Part shown: positions 9,493 through 17,619 of the stretch, piece by piece | Layout: every line of letters begins with the position of its first letter | Position numbering within the stretch: position 1 is the first letter of the stretch | DNA from: Streptomyces sp. MBT53 | Lineage (GTDB): Bacteria > Actinomycetota > Actinomycetes > Streptomycetales > Streptomycetaceae | Length of the DNA: 64,000 nucleotides | Direction of reading: 5' to 3' | Assembly (NCBI RefSeq): GCF_016654115.1 | Contig: NZ_JAEQAZ010000010.1 | Coordinates: 28,736-92,735 of the forward strand | Notes under the pieces: model-generated | Databases searched by the model: none | Seen by the model: only the letters and a program-made list of their open reading frames with translations | Told to the model about the DNA's origin: nothing | Translations under genes and position numbers: made by a program

Positions 9493-9696
9493 GTCGCTTC
9501 TCCCGCCAAGGCGTTGAGTGTGCCGTCGACGACGACCACGGTCACGACTGGTCTCTCCCCATGTCCTGTCATGTGTGAACCTAGCCCCTGGGCCGCCGAT
9601 GATCGAGTGGTGGGGAGCGGGGGCCGGGCGTACCGTCGAACGGTGAGCATCCGGTGGGCGTGACCGCCCACCGTCCCCTCGCGAGTGCGAAGCACC

Positions 9697-11253
9697 ATGA
9701 GCAGCGGCCCCCGGCAAGTCTCCCCAGCGCAGACCGCCACCACCCGGGACACGGGCGGTGGCGGAAACACCATGGCGCTGCTGGTGATCGCCTCCTGTCA
9801 ACTGATGGTGGTCCTCGACATCACCATCGTGAACATCGCGCTCCCGCACATCCAGAGCGCGCTGGGGTTCTCCACCACCAGCCTGGCCTGGGTCGTCAAC
9901 GCCTACACCCTCACCTTCGGCGGTCTGCTGCTGCTCGGCGGCAGGGCCGGTGACATCCTCGGCCGGCGGCGGGTGTTCGTGTTCGGCGTGCTGCTCTTCG
10001 TGGTCGCCTCCCTCCTCGGCGGGTTGTCCCAGAACTCCGGCGAACTCCTCGCCGCCCGTGCCCTCCAAGGCGTCGGCGGCGCCATCGCCTCCCCGACCTC
10101 CCTCGCCCTCATCAGCACGACGTTCCGCGAAGGACCGGAGCGCAACCGGGCGTTCGGGGTCTTCGCCGGTGTCTCGGCGGGCGGCGGCGCGATCGGACTG
10201 CTGATGGGCGGGATCCTCGTCGAGTGGCTGAACTGGCGCTGGGTGCTCTTCGTCAACGTGCCCATCGGGCTGCTCATCGTCCTCGCCACCCCGCGCTGGA
10301 TCCGCGAGTCCGAACGCCACCCGGGCCACTTCGACATCACCGGCGCGCTGACCTCCACCGTGGGCATGGTGCTGCTGGTCTACGGCTTCATCCGGGCCGC
10401 GCAGGAGGGCTGGGGGGACTGGCTCACCCTGGCCTCGTTCGGCGCGGCCGTCGTCGTCCTCGCCGGGTTCGTCCTGGTCGAGCGGCGCTCCCGGCAGCCG
10501 ATCACCCCGCTGCACATGTTCCGCGACCGCAACCGGGCCGGGACGTACGGCATCATGCTCTGCCTCTCCGCGGCGATCTTCGGCATGTTCTTCTTCCTCA
10601 CCCTCTTCGTGCAGGACGTGCTGGGCTTCAGCCCGCTCATGGCCGGCTTCGCCTTCCTGCCGGTCAGTGCCGTGATCGCGGTCGGCGCGGGCCTGGCCTC
10701 GCGGTTCCTGCCGACCTACGGGCCCAAGCCGTTCATGGTGGTGGGCGCGATCCTCGCCGCCGGCGGCCTGTCCTGGCTGACGCTGACGGACGTCCACTCC
10801 ACCTACGCGGGCAGTGTGCTCGGCCCGATGCTGGTGTTCAGCCTCGGCATGGGCATGGAGTTCGTGTCGCTGACCCTGATGGCGCTCTCCGACGTTCCCG
10901 TCCAGGAGACCGGCGCGGCCTCCGGACTCCTCAACGCCATGCAGCAGGTGGGCGGTTCACTCGGACTGTCCATCCTGGTCACGATGTTCGGCACGGCCAG
11001 CAGGAACGAGGCGAAGGACCAGATCCCCGCGTTCCTCTCCCAGGCGACCCCGGCCGAGCGCGTCCGCTTCCAGCACACCGGCCAACTCCCGGGCATCTGG
11101 GGCGATCACGTGCTGACCGCCGGAGCCGCGGCCGCGTTCGTCATGGCCGCGATCTTCACCGTCGTCGCCGCGCTGATCGCCGTCGTCGTCATCCAGGTCC
11201 GCCCCTCCGACCTGGAACGCCTCAAGGGCGGCACGGGAGTCGGGCCGGTCTGA
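9697..11253 (+). CDS. MFS DHA2-family drug efflux transporter (EmrB/QacA type)
   Basis: About 518 aa, 14 predicted membrane segments. The first segment carries the DHA2 signature LDITIVNIALPHIQ. Motif A follows (GGRAGDILGRRRVFV), then RALQGVGGAIASPTSLALI. The hydrophilic N-terminus of about 25 residues is followed directly by the first helix. Expected role: proton-driven export of drugs or secondary metabolites across the cytoplasmic membrane. The start is uncertain: ATG at 9697 or the in-frame GTG at 9685; neither has a strong ribosome-binding site. No dedicated TetR or MarR gene adjoins it. Confidence 0.88.
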   Translation: MSSGPRQVSPAQTATTRDTGGGGNTMALLVIASCQLMVVLDITIVNIALPHIQSALGFSTTSLAWVVNAYTLTFGGLLLLGGRAGDILGRRRVFVFGVLLFVVASLLGGLSQNSGELLAARALQGVGGAIASPTSLALISTTFREGPERNRAFGVFAGVSAGGGAIGLLMGGILVEWLNWRWVLFVNVPIGLLIVLATPRWIRESERHPGHFDITGALTSTVGMVLLVYGFIRAAQEGWGDWLTLASFGAAVVVLAGFVLVERRSRQPITPLHMFRDRNRAGTYGIMLCLSAAIFGMFFFLTLFVQDVLGFSPLMAGFAFLPVSAVIAVGAGLASRFLPTYGPKPFMVVGAILAAGGLSWLTLTDVHSTYAGSVLGPMLVFSLGMGMEFVSLTLMALSDVPVQETGAASGLLNAMQQVGGSLGLSILVTMFGTASRNEAKDQIPAFLSQATPAERVRFQHTGQLPGIWGDHVLTAGAAAAFVMAAIFTVVAALIAVVVIQVRPSDLERLKGGTGVGPV

Positions 11254-11284
11254 GAGCAAAACCCCTACTCCGTCCGGCTGTTCG

Positions 11285-13096
11285 TCAACTCCCGTGATAC
11301 GGCGGCTCTTTCGGGATCCGCTGCTCGAACCACACCACCTTGCCCGTGCTCAGCCGCGTCGCCCCCCAGCGCTGTGCGAGCCGGTCCACGAGGAACAGTC
11401 CCCGACCGCCCTCGTCGCCCGGCCCCGCCTCCCGCATCCGGGGCACCTGCGGCGAGTCGTCGGTCACCTCGCAGCGCAGCACGTCGGTCCGCAGCAGCCG
11501 TAGGGAGATCGGTCGTGAGGCGTACCGCACGGCGTTCGTGACGACCTCGCTGACCATGAGTTCCGTGGTGTCCAGCAGGGCGTCCAGGCCCCAGCGGCGC
11601 AGCACCCGGCGGGTCAGCCGGCGGGCCTGGCCCGCGGTGAGCGGGTGCGGGTCGAGGTGCCAGTAGCCGACGCTGTCCGGCGGGAAGCCCTCGAAGCGGG
11701 CGGTGAGCAGCGCGATGTCGTCGTCGCGGGGGCCCGGCGCCAGCGCGGCCAGGATGCGGTCGCACAGTCGCTCCAGCGAGGACAGGCGGTGTCCGTGCCG
11801 GGTGGACTGGAGGTGGGTGCGCAGGGCCTCGACGCCCGTCCCCACGTCCACGGCCCGGGACTCGACCAGGCCGTCGGTGTAGAGCACCAGGGTGGTACCG
11901 GTGGGCGCGGGCATCTCCACCGACTCGAAGACGACTCCGCCGACGCCGATCGGGGCGCCGGGCGGGACCCGCAGGACTTCGGCGTGGCCGTTCGGGCGCA
12001 GCAGCACCGCGGGCGGGTGGCCGGCGTTGGCCATGAGGAGGCGGTGCGAGATCGGGTCGTAGATCGCGTACAGGCAGGTCGCGATGTGGTCGCTGCCGAG
12101 CCGCTGGGCCTGTTCGTCGAGGTGGTGCAGCACCTCGTGCGGGGGCAGGTCGAGACCGGCGAGGGTCTGCACGATGGTGCGCAGCTGGCCCATGATCGCG
12201 GCCGAGGTCATGGAGTGGCCCATGACGTCGCCGACGATCAGCGCGACCCGGTTGCCGGGCAGCGGTATCGCGTCGTACCAGTCGCCGCCGACCTGCGCGG
12301 TCTTCGACGCGGGCAGATAGCGGCTGGCCAGCTGGACACCGGTCGGCTCGGGCAGCGAGGAGGGGAGCATCGTGTGCTGGAGCGTGTCCGCGACGGAGGC
12401 CTCGTGGCCGTACATCACCGCCTTCTGGACGCCGATCGCGGTGTGCGTGGCCAGCTGGGAGGCGACGAGGAGGTCGTCGCCGGTGAACACGGAACGGTCG
12501 GGGCGGCGCAGCAGCACGACGGTGCCCATGACGTGGTGGCGGCCGTGCAGCGGGGCGATGATCAGCCTCCGGCCCTGCGGCAGCGTCCCCGGCGCGCTCG
12601 CCGCGGGCCCCAGCAGCTCGGCCACCGCGGGCCCGATGTCGTCCGCGTCGCCGAAGGCCGGCTGCCCGGCCAGCAGCAGCTTCGCGAGCCGTCCGTCGAG
12701 CACCGGCTGCACCCGGTCGGTCACGTCCGCGTACTCGGCGTGCGGCATCAGCAGCGCGCTCCTGGACTCCGGTGCCCGGTCGATGCTGTGCAGCTGCAGG
12801 ACGACGGGTGCGGACGACTTCTCGTCCCCGACGGGCAGCGGATCGTGCAGGTGGATGACGATCGCGTCCGCGAAGGCGGGCACCGCCGCCCACCGCAGCT
12901 CCCGCAGCGTCTCGTCCAGGTCCATGCCCCGGGCGATCCGCCGGGTCGCCACATCGAGGTACTGGAGGCGGTCGGTCTGCGGTGCGGGCGCGAGGGGCGC
13001 CCGGTCCCAGTCCGGAACCGGCGCCGGGCCGCTCGCCGAACCGCCTCGCCGGGCGGTTCCGGCGGGGCCTTCGCGGGGGCTGTGTGGCTCCGTCAC
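11285..13096 (-). CDS. GAF-SpoIIE (PP2C) phosphatase with RsbW-like ATPase domain
   Basis: 603 aa. In order: a disordered N-terminus (1-40), a GAF sensor domain (about 45-225), a SpoIIE/PP2C phosphatase with GGDWYD and GDVMGHS metal motifs and a terminal PRDDDIALL, then a C-terminal HATPase (about 465-603; SEVVTNAVRYA, EGGRGLFLVDRLAQ). Proteins of this layout dephosphorylate anti-anti-sigma factors and phosphorylate or bind them through the kinase domain, tuning stress sigma factors (SigB/SigF type). The ATPase keeps the N-box Asn. The start is GTG at 13096. No cognate sigma or antagonist gene is in the window. Convergent with the efflux pump. Confidence 0.9.
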   Translation of the reverse strand: MTEPHSPREGPAGTARRGGSASGPAPVPDWDRAPLAPAPQTDRLQYLDVATRRIARGMDLDETLRELRWAAVPAFADAIVIHLHDPLPVGDEKSSAPVVLQLHSIDRAPESRSALLMPHAEYADVTDRVQPVLDGRLAKLLLAGQPAFGDADDIGPAVAELLGPAASAPGTLPQGRRLIIAPLHGRHHVMGTVVLLRRPDRSVFTGDDLLVASQLATHTAIGVQKAVMYGHEASVADTLQHTMLPSSLPEPTGVQLASRYLPASKTAQVGGDWYDAIPLPGNRVALIVGDVMGHSMTSAAIMGQLRTIVQTLAGLDLPPHEVLHHLDEQAQRLGSDHIATCLYAIYDPISHRLLMANAGHPPAVLLRPNGHAEVLRVPPGAPIGVGGVVFESVEMPAPTGTTLVLYTDGLVESRAVDVGTGVEALRTHLQSTRHGHRLSSLERLCDRILAALAPGPRDDDIALLTARFEGFPPDSVGYWHLDPHPLTAGQARRLTRRVLRRWGLDALLDTTELMVSEVVTNAVRYASRPISLRLLRTDVLRCEVTDDSPQVPRMREAGPGDEGGRGLFLVDRLAQRWGATRLSTGKVVWFEQRIPKEPPYHGS

Positions 13097-13150
13097 GCTT
13101 CGTCCCGTCCACTGGTGCGGCCACTGGGCCGCCGGGTCGGTGCTACGGCC

Positions 13151-13831
13151 TCAGTCGCGCCGTCGGCAGCAGAGGAAGACCTGTTCCTCGGGCGGGACGT
13201 CGGCCACCGCCGGGGCGTAGGTGTAGGAGGTCTCCTTCACGATCTCGAAGCCCGCGTCGTCCAGGATCTTGTGCAGGTCGTCGAGGAGATAGCCGGAGAC
13301 CCTGATCGTGTTGCCGAGGAACGGGATCGCGAAGTCGTCCACATGAGCCTCCACCATCGACAGGGCGAACAGCCCGCCCGGGGTCAGCAGGTGGTGGATC
13401 GAGCGCAGGGCGAGGGGGATCTCCGCGCGCGGCAGCATCAGCAGGGAGAAGAACGCGGCGACGCCGTCGAAACGGCCCAGGTCGGTCGGGCCGCCCGGAC
13501 GCAGGTCGGCCAGGTCCAGCTGGTGGAACGTACCGGCCGGGACGTACTTCCGGGCCAGCTCCACCATCCGCCGGGACAGGTCCACGCCCACCAGCTCGAA
13601 GCCCGCGTCCGTCAGCTGCCGGGCGGTCGGCACACCGGTGCCGCTGCCGAGGTCCAGCACCCGGGAGCCCGGACGCAGGGACGCGACCAGCCAGTCACCC
13701 GCGGCGATCTGGCCCTCCTTGTGCGGGAAGGCCTCGTCGTAGCGGTCCCCGATGGCGTCGAAGGCCTCGGCCTGACCCGAGCGGTCGAGCCGCAGGCTGC
13801 CGTATTCGGCCCCGTCGTTCGCTCTGCTCAC
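13151..13831 (-). CDS. Class I SAM-dependent methyltransferase
   Basis: 226 aa. A Rossmann methyltransferase fold with the glycine-rich motif I VLDLGSGTGVPTARQL (about 58-73), acidic motif II VGVDLS and post-motif FHQLDLADL. It resembles UbiE/ubiquinone-type small-molecule methyltransferases; the substrate is not predictable. An almost perfect palindrome (CCCAC-AC-GTGGG, 13866-13877) sits 35 bp upstream and a strong terminator (13906-13933) separates it from the TerD-like gene, so it is transcribed on its own. Confidence 0.8.
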   Translation of the reverse strand: MSRANDGAEYGSLRLDRSGQAEAFDAIGDRYDEAFPHKEGQIAAGDWLVASLRPGSRVLDLGSGTGVPTARQLTDAGFELVGVDLSRRMVELARKYVPAGTFHQLDLADLRPGGPTDLGRFDGVAAFFSLLMLPRAEIPLALRSIHHLLTPGGLFALSMVEAHVDDFAIPFLGNTIRVSGYLLDDLHKILDDAGFEIVKETSYTYAPAVADVPPEEQVFLCCRRRD

Positions 13832-13865
13832 TGAAGTGGCCTTTCATCCGCGCATAGAGGATTGT

Positions 13866-13877
13866 CCCACACGTGGG
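13866..13877. promoter_or_regulatory. Palindrome upstream of methyltransferase
   Basis: CCCACACGTGGG, a 5+2+5 inverted repeat 35 bp upstream of the methyltransferase start; a possible operator. Only the symmetry supports it. Confidence 0.25.
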
Positions 13878-13905
13878 GAAAGCGCGTTTCAAGTGGGAGA
13901 ACGCC

Positions 13906-13933
13906 GTGAGGGGTGCCCTGGGGCACCCCTCAC
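13906..13933 (-). terminator. Hairpin terminator after the TerD-like gene
   Basis: GTGAGGGGTGCC / GGCACCCCTCAC, a perfect 12-bp stem with a 4-base loop, about 100 bp past the stop of the leftward TerD-like gene. No T-tract, as is usual in Streptomyces. Confidence 0.65.
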
Positions 13934-14027
13934 GCGACGTCGAGGGCGAGGAAAGCGAGCGGACTAAATTCATTAGGAAGATGAGAAGGAAGTCCGTTCA
14001 TGGCCTCGCCACGGCTGACGCTACCAG

Positions 14028-16202
14028 TCAGGCGGGGATCAGGTCGCGCAGATTTTCCAGGGTCACGATCCGCGAGCCCTCGGGTAGCCCGTCCGGGCGC
14101 CGCAGACCGATGTAGGTCACCGGACCGTCGTCCGGCACCGTCCCGCCGTCCCACAGCGTCACCTCGGTCGCCTCCCCGGTCATCAGCTCGACGAGATGCC
14201 ACACCGTGAGCTGCTCACGCTCGACGATGCCGCGCAGCAGGTTCGCCACCGTCAACCGGTTCTCCTCCACCCGGTTCGCGGACGGGCTGCCCTTGAGGTA
14301 CAGGTGCAGCCACTTCGCCCGCCAACGGCCGTTCTCCCCGCGCAGGAACACCAGCGGCAGCGCGACCCGCCCCGTCCCGCGCAGCTCCGACTTCATCCGC
14401 ACGGTACGCGGCTCGAACGGCCGCCCCTGCTGCTCGCCCTCGCGCAGCATGAACCCGAAGAACGACTCCTCGACCTCCTCGAAGCCCTCGCCCGCGAAGA
14501 TGTTGACCTGCGGCACGACGAACGCCCCGCGCACGGCACCCAGCCGCAGATTGATGAACTCCGAGGCCCCGTCCGGCGCTTCGGTGATGTCACCGGAGTG
14601 CTCACCCTCGACGTCGGTGAGCGAGGTGTACGACAACCAGGTGTTCGTCGAGTAGTCCGCGTTGAGCATCAGCGCCGACAGATCGAAGTCGGTGCGCTCC
14701 TCGGACTCCTTCCAGTACACGAAGAAGCGCAGCAACTCGCCCTCCACCTGCGACACGGACCCGCGCGGCAGCACCCCGAGCCCGGCCGCCGTCGCCTTCC
14801 CGCTCAGCGGCAGCGCCACGTCGAGCACGTCCGGATCGATCAACAGCCGCTCCGGAGAAGGCAGTCGACGCCGCGTCTCGTCGTCCAGCACAGCGATCAG
14901 CCGCGCCCGCTCCTCCGGCCCCACGACCGTCCGCTCGTCGTCGGTCACCCAGGCGCGGCCGCGCCGGTTCACGAAGACCCGCAACTCCCCGGTCTCCCGG
15001 GCCCTGTTGTGCAGATGCTCGCGCACCGACAGCACCACCCGGCCGGACACCTCGGGCGCGACCTCCTCGGCGGCGGCCACCACGGCGTCCCGCTCCTCCT
15101 GCGTGAGCGCGGTGCGCAGCAGCCGGTCCAGCGCGCGGTAGAGCTTGCCGGGCGCGGACTTCAGCAGCTTCACCGCCCCCAACACATCGTTCTCCGCGAG
15201 GAGTTCCTCGACCCGGCCGTCGAACGACCGCGCCTTCAGCTCACCCCGCGCGACCGCGAACACGTCGGCCGCGTGCGGCCACCGCGGGTACTCGTGCGGG
15301 TGCAGCCGCTCACCGAGCCGCTTCCACTCCTCGCGGTGCGCGGCCACGTCGGCGAGCTTGGCGGGCGACGCGGCGACGACCGAGTCGAGCCCCGCGAGCA
15401 GCGCCCGTCGCACCGGCCGGGACAGCGACCGGAAGCGGGTCGGCTCCGCCAGCGCCACATCGCCGTCCGAGAGCGCGCAGGCCAGCCGCAGCACATCGGT
15501 GACGGTGTCCAGCAGCAGGCCCGAACCGACCTTGAGGCGGGCCTGGTTGACGACCGCGCGGTTCTCCCGGACCGGGATCGCCTCGGGCTGCGGCCCGTCG
15601 GCGCACCGCTCGGCCAGCGCCCGCAGATCGTGCAGGTGCTCCTCGCTCAGCGGTGTGACACTGCCCGCCAACGCCAGGTACAGGGCGGTGAGTTCACCGT
15701 CCAGGTCGCCGCCCGGGTGCAGCACCGTGATCCGGTCGCCGGCCGCCGCGATCAACTGGTCCTGGGCGGCCAGCATTTCGGCGTACGTGTGCTGATACCG
15801 GCCGTAGGTCGGCAGGTCGAGCAGGTTCACCACTCCGGACCGCAACTGCTTGAGCGTCGCGGACGAGGTCTCCTCGTCGTAGAGCGCGTCGGCGACGCAC
15901 GCCATCCAGAAGTCCACGGTGTCGGGCACGTCGGCCGGGAAGTTGATGAAGTACGTGTTGTGCTGTACGTGGTCGCCGACCATCTGGCGGACGGTCCGCA
16001 GGGTGCGGCCGGCGATCCGGGCGACCGTCTCCCCGGACAGCCCCGACAGTCGTTCCAGCAGCTCCGGGGAGAGCTTGAAGCCCACGGACAGCAGCACGGC
16101 GTCGAACTGCCGCGCGACGGTGGCGCCTTCACCCACGGGACCCGTGGGCGTGGGGACGCGGAGCGTGTGCCGGATGACCAGCGGTTCGAGTCGGTCGATC
16201 AT
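14028..16202 (-). CDS. Large protein with C-terminal TerD-like domain (SCO0854/MXAN_6230-like)
   Basis: 724 aa. No signal peptide or membrane segment. The last 250 residues resemble the TerD fold: DFDLSALMLNADYSTNTW, then EHSGDITEAPDGASEFINL, then a stretch ending WLHLYLKG. The 450-residue N-terminal part is helical and opens with RQFDAVLLSVGFKLSPELL and GDHVQHNTYFINFPADVPDT. From memory this matches a family in which some members add an N-terminal RING domain; no Cys/His cluster is present here. TerD proteins belong to chemical-stress (tellurite, phage) modules, but no other ter gene lies nearby. ATG at 16202 follows GGGAG; the frame runs 12 codons further without a ribosome-binding site. 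It lies 59 bp after the HAD gene, likely same transcript. Confidence 0.7.
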   Translation of the reverse strand: MIDRLEPLVIRHTLRVPTPTGPVGEGATVARQFDAVLLSVGFKLSPELLERLSGLSGETVARIAGRTLRTVRQMVGDHVQHNTYFINFPADVPDTVDFWMACVADALYDEETSSATLKQLRSGVVNLLDLPTYGRYQHTYAEMLAAQDQLIAAAGDRITVLHPGGDLDGELTALYLALAGSVTPLSEEHLHDLRALAERCADGPQPEAIPVRENRAVVNQARLKVGSGLLLDTVTDVLRLACALSDGDVALAEPTRFRSLSRPVRRALLAGLDSVVAASPAKLADVAAHREEWKRLGERLHPHEYPRWPHAADVFAVARGELKARSFDGRVEELLAENDVLGAVKLLKSAPGKLYRALDRLLRTALTQEERDAVVAAAEEVAPEVSGRVVLSVREHLHNRARETGELRVFVNRRGRAWVTDDERTVVGPEERARLIAVLDDETRRRLPSPERLLIDPDVLDVALPLSGKATAAGLGVLPRGSVSQVEGELLRFFVYWKESEERTDFDLSALMLNADYSTNTWLSYTSLTDVEGEHSGDITEAPDGASEFINLRLGAVRGAFVVPQVNIFAGEGFEEVEESFFGFMLREGEQQGRPFEPRTVRMKSELRGTGRVALPLVFLRGENGRWRAKWLHLYLKGSPSANRVEENRLTVANLLRGIVEREQLTVWHLVELMTGEATEVTLWDGGTVPDDGPVTYIGLRRPDGLPEGSRIVTLENLRDLIPA

Positions 16203-16261
16203 TCCAGCATGCTCCCAGAACCGAACAAGCGGGCGCATTCGGGTTTTACGTCTTCAGGGGG

Positions 16262-16942
16262 TCAGCCGACCAGCCAGTCGTACGCCGCCCGCGCGCTGAA
16301 CTCCGCCTGGCCGCCCCGCAGCAGCAGCCCCGCCGTGGCGAACTCGGGGGCGTCGGCCTGCGCGGTCACGTACGGGATCGCGATGCAGCGCATGCCGGCC
16401 GCGTGCGCCGCCGCCGCGCCCGGAGCCGCGTCCTCCAGGACCACACAGTCGGCCGGAGCCGCCCCGAGCCTGCGGGCGGCCTCCAGGAAGACGTCCGGCG
16501 CGGGCTTGCCCTGGGCGACCTCGTCCGCCGACACCACCGTCCGCAGCACCGTGTCGAGCCCGGTCCCCGACAGGATCGCCTCGATCGCCTCCGGCGACGA
16601 ACCCGAGGCCACGGCCATCGGCACTCCCTCGGCGGCCAGCAGCTCCACGAACTTCCGCATCTCCGGATACGCGTGCGTGGCGGCCCGGGCCAGCGCCAGA
16701 TAGCGGCTGTTCGTCTCCGTGAGCAGCTCGCCCACCGGCGTCTTCAGGCCGTGGCGCTCTTTGAGGAGGGCGAGGGTCTCCTGTGTGCTGATGCCGACGA
16801 AGCGCTCGTGCTGCGCCCAGGTGAAGTCCGGGACGCCGTGCTCGGCGAGGGTCTGCCGGGTGGCTTCGTAGTAGTTCGGCTCGCTGTCCACGAGTGTTCC
16901 GTCGAGATCGAAGATGACCGAGAGGCCGCCGAGGTTGCTCAT
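16262..16942 (-). CDS. HAD-family sugar-phosphatase/phosphoglucomutase-like hydrolase
   Basis: 226 aa. HAD subfamily IA: nucleophile motif FDLDGTLVDSE (Asp12, Asp14), motif II VASGSSPEAI, Lys in GKPAPDVF and motif IV VVLEDAAPGAAAA. A helical cap lies between motifs I and II. Family members dephosphorylate or isomerise small sugar phosphates (beta-phosphoglucomutase/2-deoxyglucose-6-phosphatase-like). It sits 30 bp after the Lrp-type regulator gene and 59 bp before the TerD-like gene, all leftward, so one transcript is plausible. Confidence 0.88.
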   Translation of the reverse strand: MSNLGGLSVIFDLDGTLVDSEPNYYEATRQTLAEHGVPDFTWAQHERFVGISTQETLALLKERHGLKTPVGELLTETNSRYLALARAATHAYPEMRKFVELLAAEGVPMAVASGSSPEAIEAILSGTGLDTVLRTVVSADEVAQGKPAPDVFLEAARRLGAAPADCVVLEDAAPGAAAAHAAGMRCIAIPYVTAQADAPEFATAGLLLRGGQAEFSARAAYDWLVG

Positions 16943-16972
16943 GCGACCAGCATGCCAAGGGATGCCGAGGGG

Positions 16973-17449
16973 TCACTTGCCGGCCGCGCGGCCGACCGAC
17001 TCCACCAGCGGCAGCAGGCGGTGCGGTACCCGCTCGCGCAACACCATCTCGGTACGCGTGCGCACCACCCCCGGCAGGCTGATCAGCCGCTGGATCACAT
17101 CCTCGAGATGACCGTTGTCCCGCGCCACGACCCGGGTGAGCAGATCCCCGCCACCCGTGATCGAGAACGCCTCCACGATCTCCGGTACGGCGGCCAGCGC
17201 GTCCCCCACCTCGTCGAGGCGCCCCTGGGTGACCTCGATGTGCACGAACGCGAGCACCGGGTGGCCGAGGGCGGCGGGGGACAGGAAGGGACCCGTACCG
17301 GTGATCACGCCGTCCCGCTCCATCCGGTCCAGCCGGGCCTGGAGGGTTCCCCGGGCGACGCCGAGGAGACGGGCGTACTCGCGCACGCTGGTGCGCGGCT
17401 GCTCCAGGAGCAGTCGCAGGATGCGGGTGTCGAGTTCGTCCACGCTCAT
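16973..17449 (-). CDS. Lrp/AsnC-family transcriptional regulator
   Basis: 158 aa. An N-terminal helix-turn-helix (LDTRILRLLLEQPRTSVREYA, about 5-50) and a C-terminal RAM ligand-binding domain (about 70-150; GGGDLLTRVVARD). Such regulators sense amino acids or related metabolites. ATG at 17449 starts MSVDEL; the frame extends upstream without coding character. It is divergent from the FUSC gene, and two CCAATGG direct repeats stand between them (17464-17497), which may be its binding site. It probably leads an operon with the HAD gene. Confidence 0.88.
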   Translation of the reverse strand: MSVDELDTRILRLLLEQPRTSVREYARLLGVARGTLQARLDRMERDGVITGTGPFLSPAALGHPVLAFVHIEVTQGRLDEVGDALAAVPEIVEAFSITGGGDLLTRVVARDNGHLEDVIQRLISLPGVVRTRTEMVLRERVPHRLLPLVESVGRAAGK

Positions 17450-17463
17450 GGCACATGACTGTA

Positions 17464-17497
17464 CCAATGGCTCAATTGCAATTTGCTGTGCCAATGG
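17464..17497. promoter_or_regulatory. CCAATGG direct repeats in the Lrp-FUSC intergenic region
   Basis: CCAATGG occurs at 17464-17470 and 17491-17497, 27 bp apart start to start (about 2.5 turns), flanking an A/T-rich CAATTGCAATTTG. The spacing and AT-rich centre fit Lrp-type binding and autoregulation; this is inference. Confidence 0.4.
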
Positions 17498-17559
17498 TCC
17501 AGTGAATCGGAGGTCGCTTGAGCCGGCCTGCCGGGTGATGTTGTGATGGGTGCGTCGAT

Positions 17560-17588
17560 GGCGCTGCGGACCTCCGCGGCGCCTTTTT
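17560..17588 (+). promoter_or_regulatory. Attenuator-like terminator hairpin in the FUSC leader
   Basis: GGCGCTGCGG-ACCT-CCGCGGCGCC forms a 10-bp stem (one U-G wobble) with a 4-base loop, directly followed by TTTTT (17584-17588). It is a textbook intrinsic terminator pointing rightward, ending 31 bp before the FUSC start codon at 17620. No rightward gene lies upstream for it to terminate, so it probably sits in the FUSC 5' leader. Confidence 0.55.
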
Positions 17589-17619
17589 CGTGTGGGTGTG
17601 CGCAAGGGGCGGGGAAGCA

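Noticed and set aside
9493..10797. Long upstream extension of the amidohydrolase reading frame
   Set aside because: It is antisense to the efflux pump gene, low in complexity and resembles no protein; the GGGAG-preceded ATG at 9492 is the real start.
14028..16202. RING domain in the TerD-like protein
   Set aside because: Only isolated Cys residues are present; no C-x2-C / C-x-H cluster is seen.
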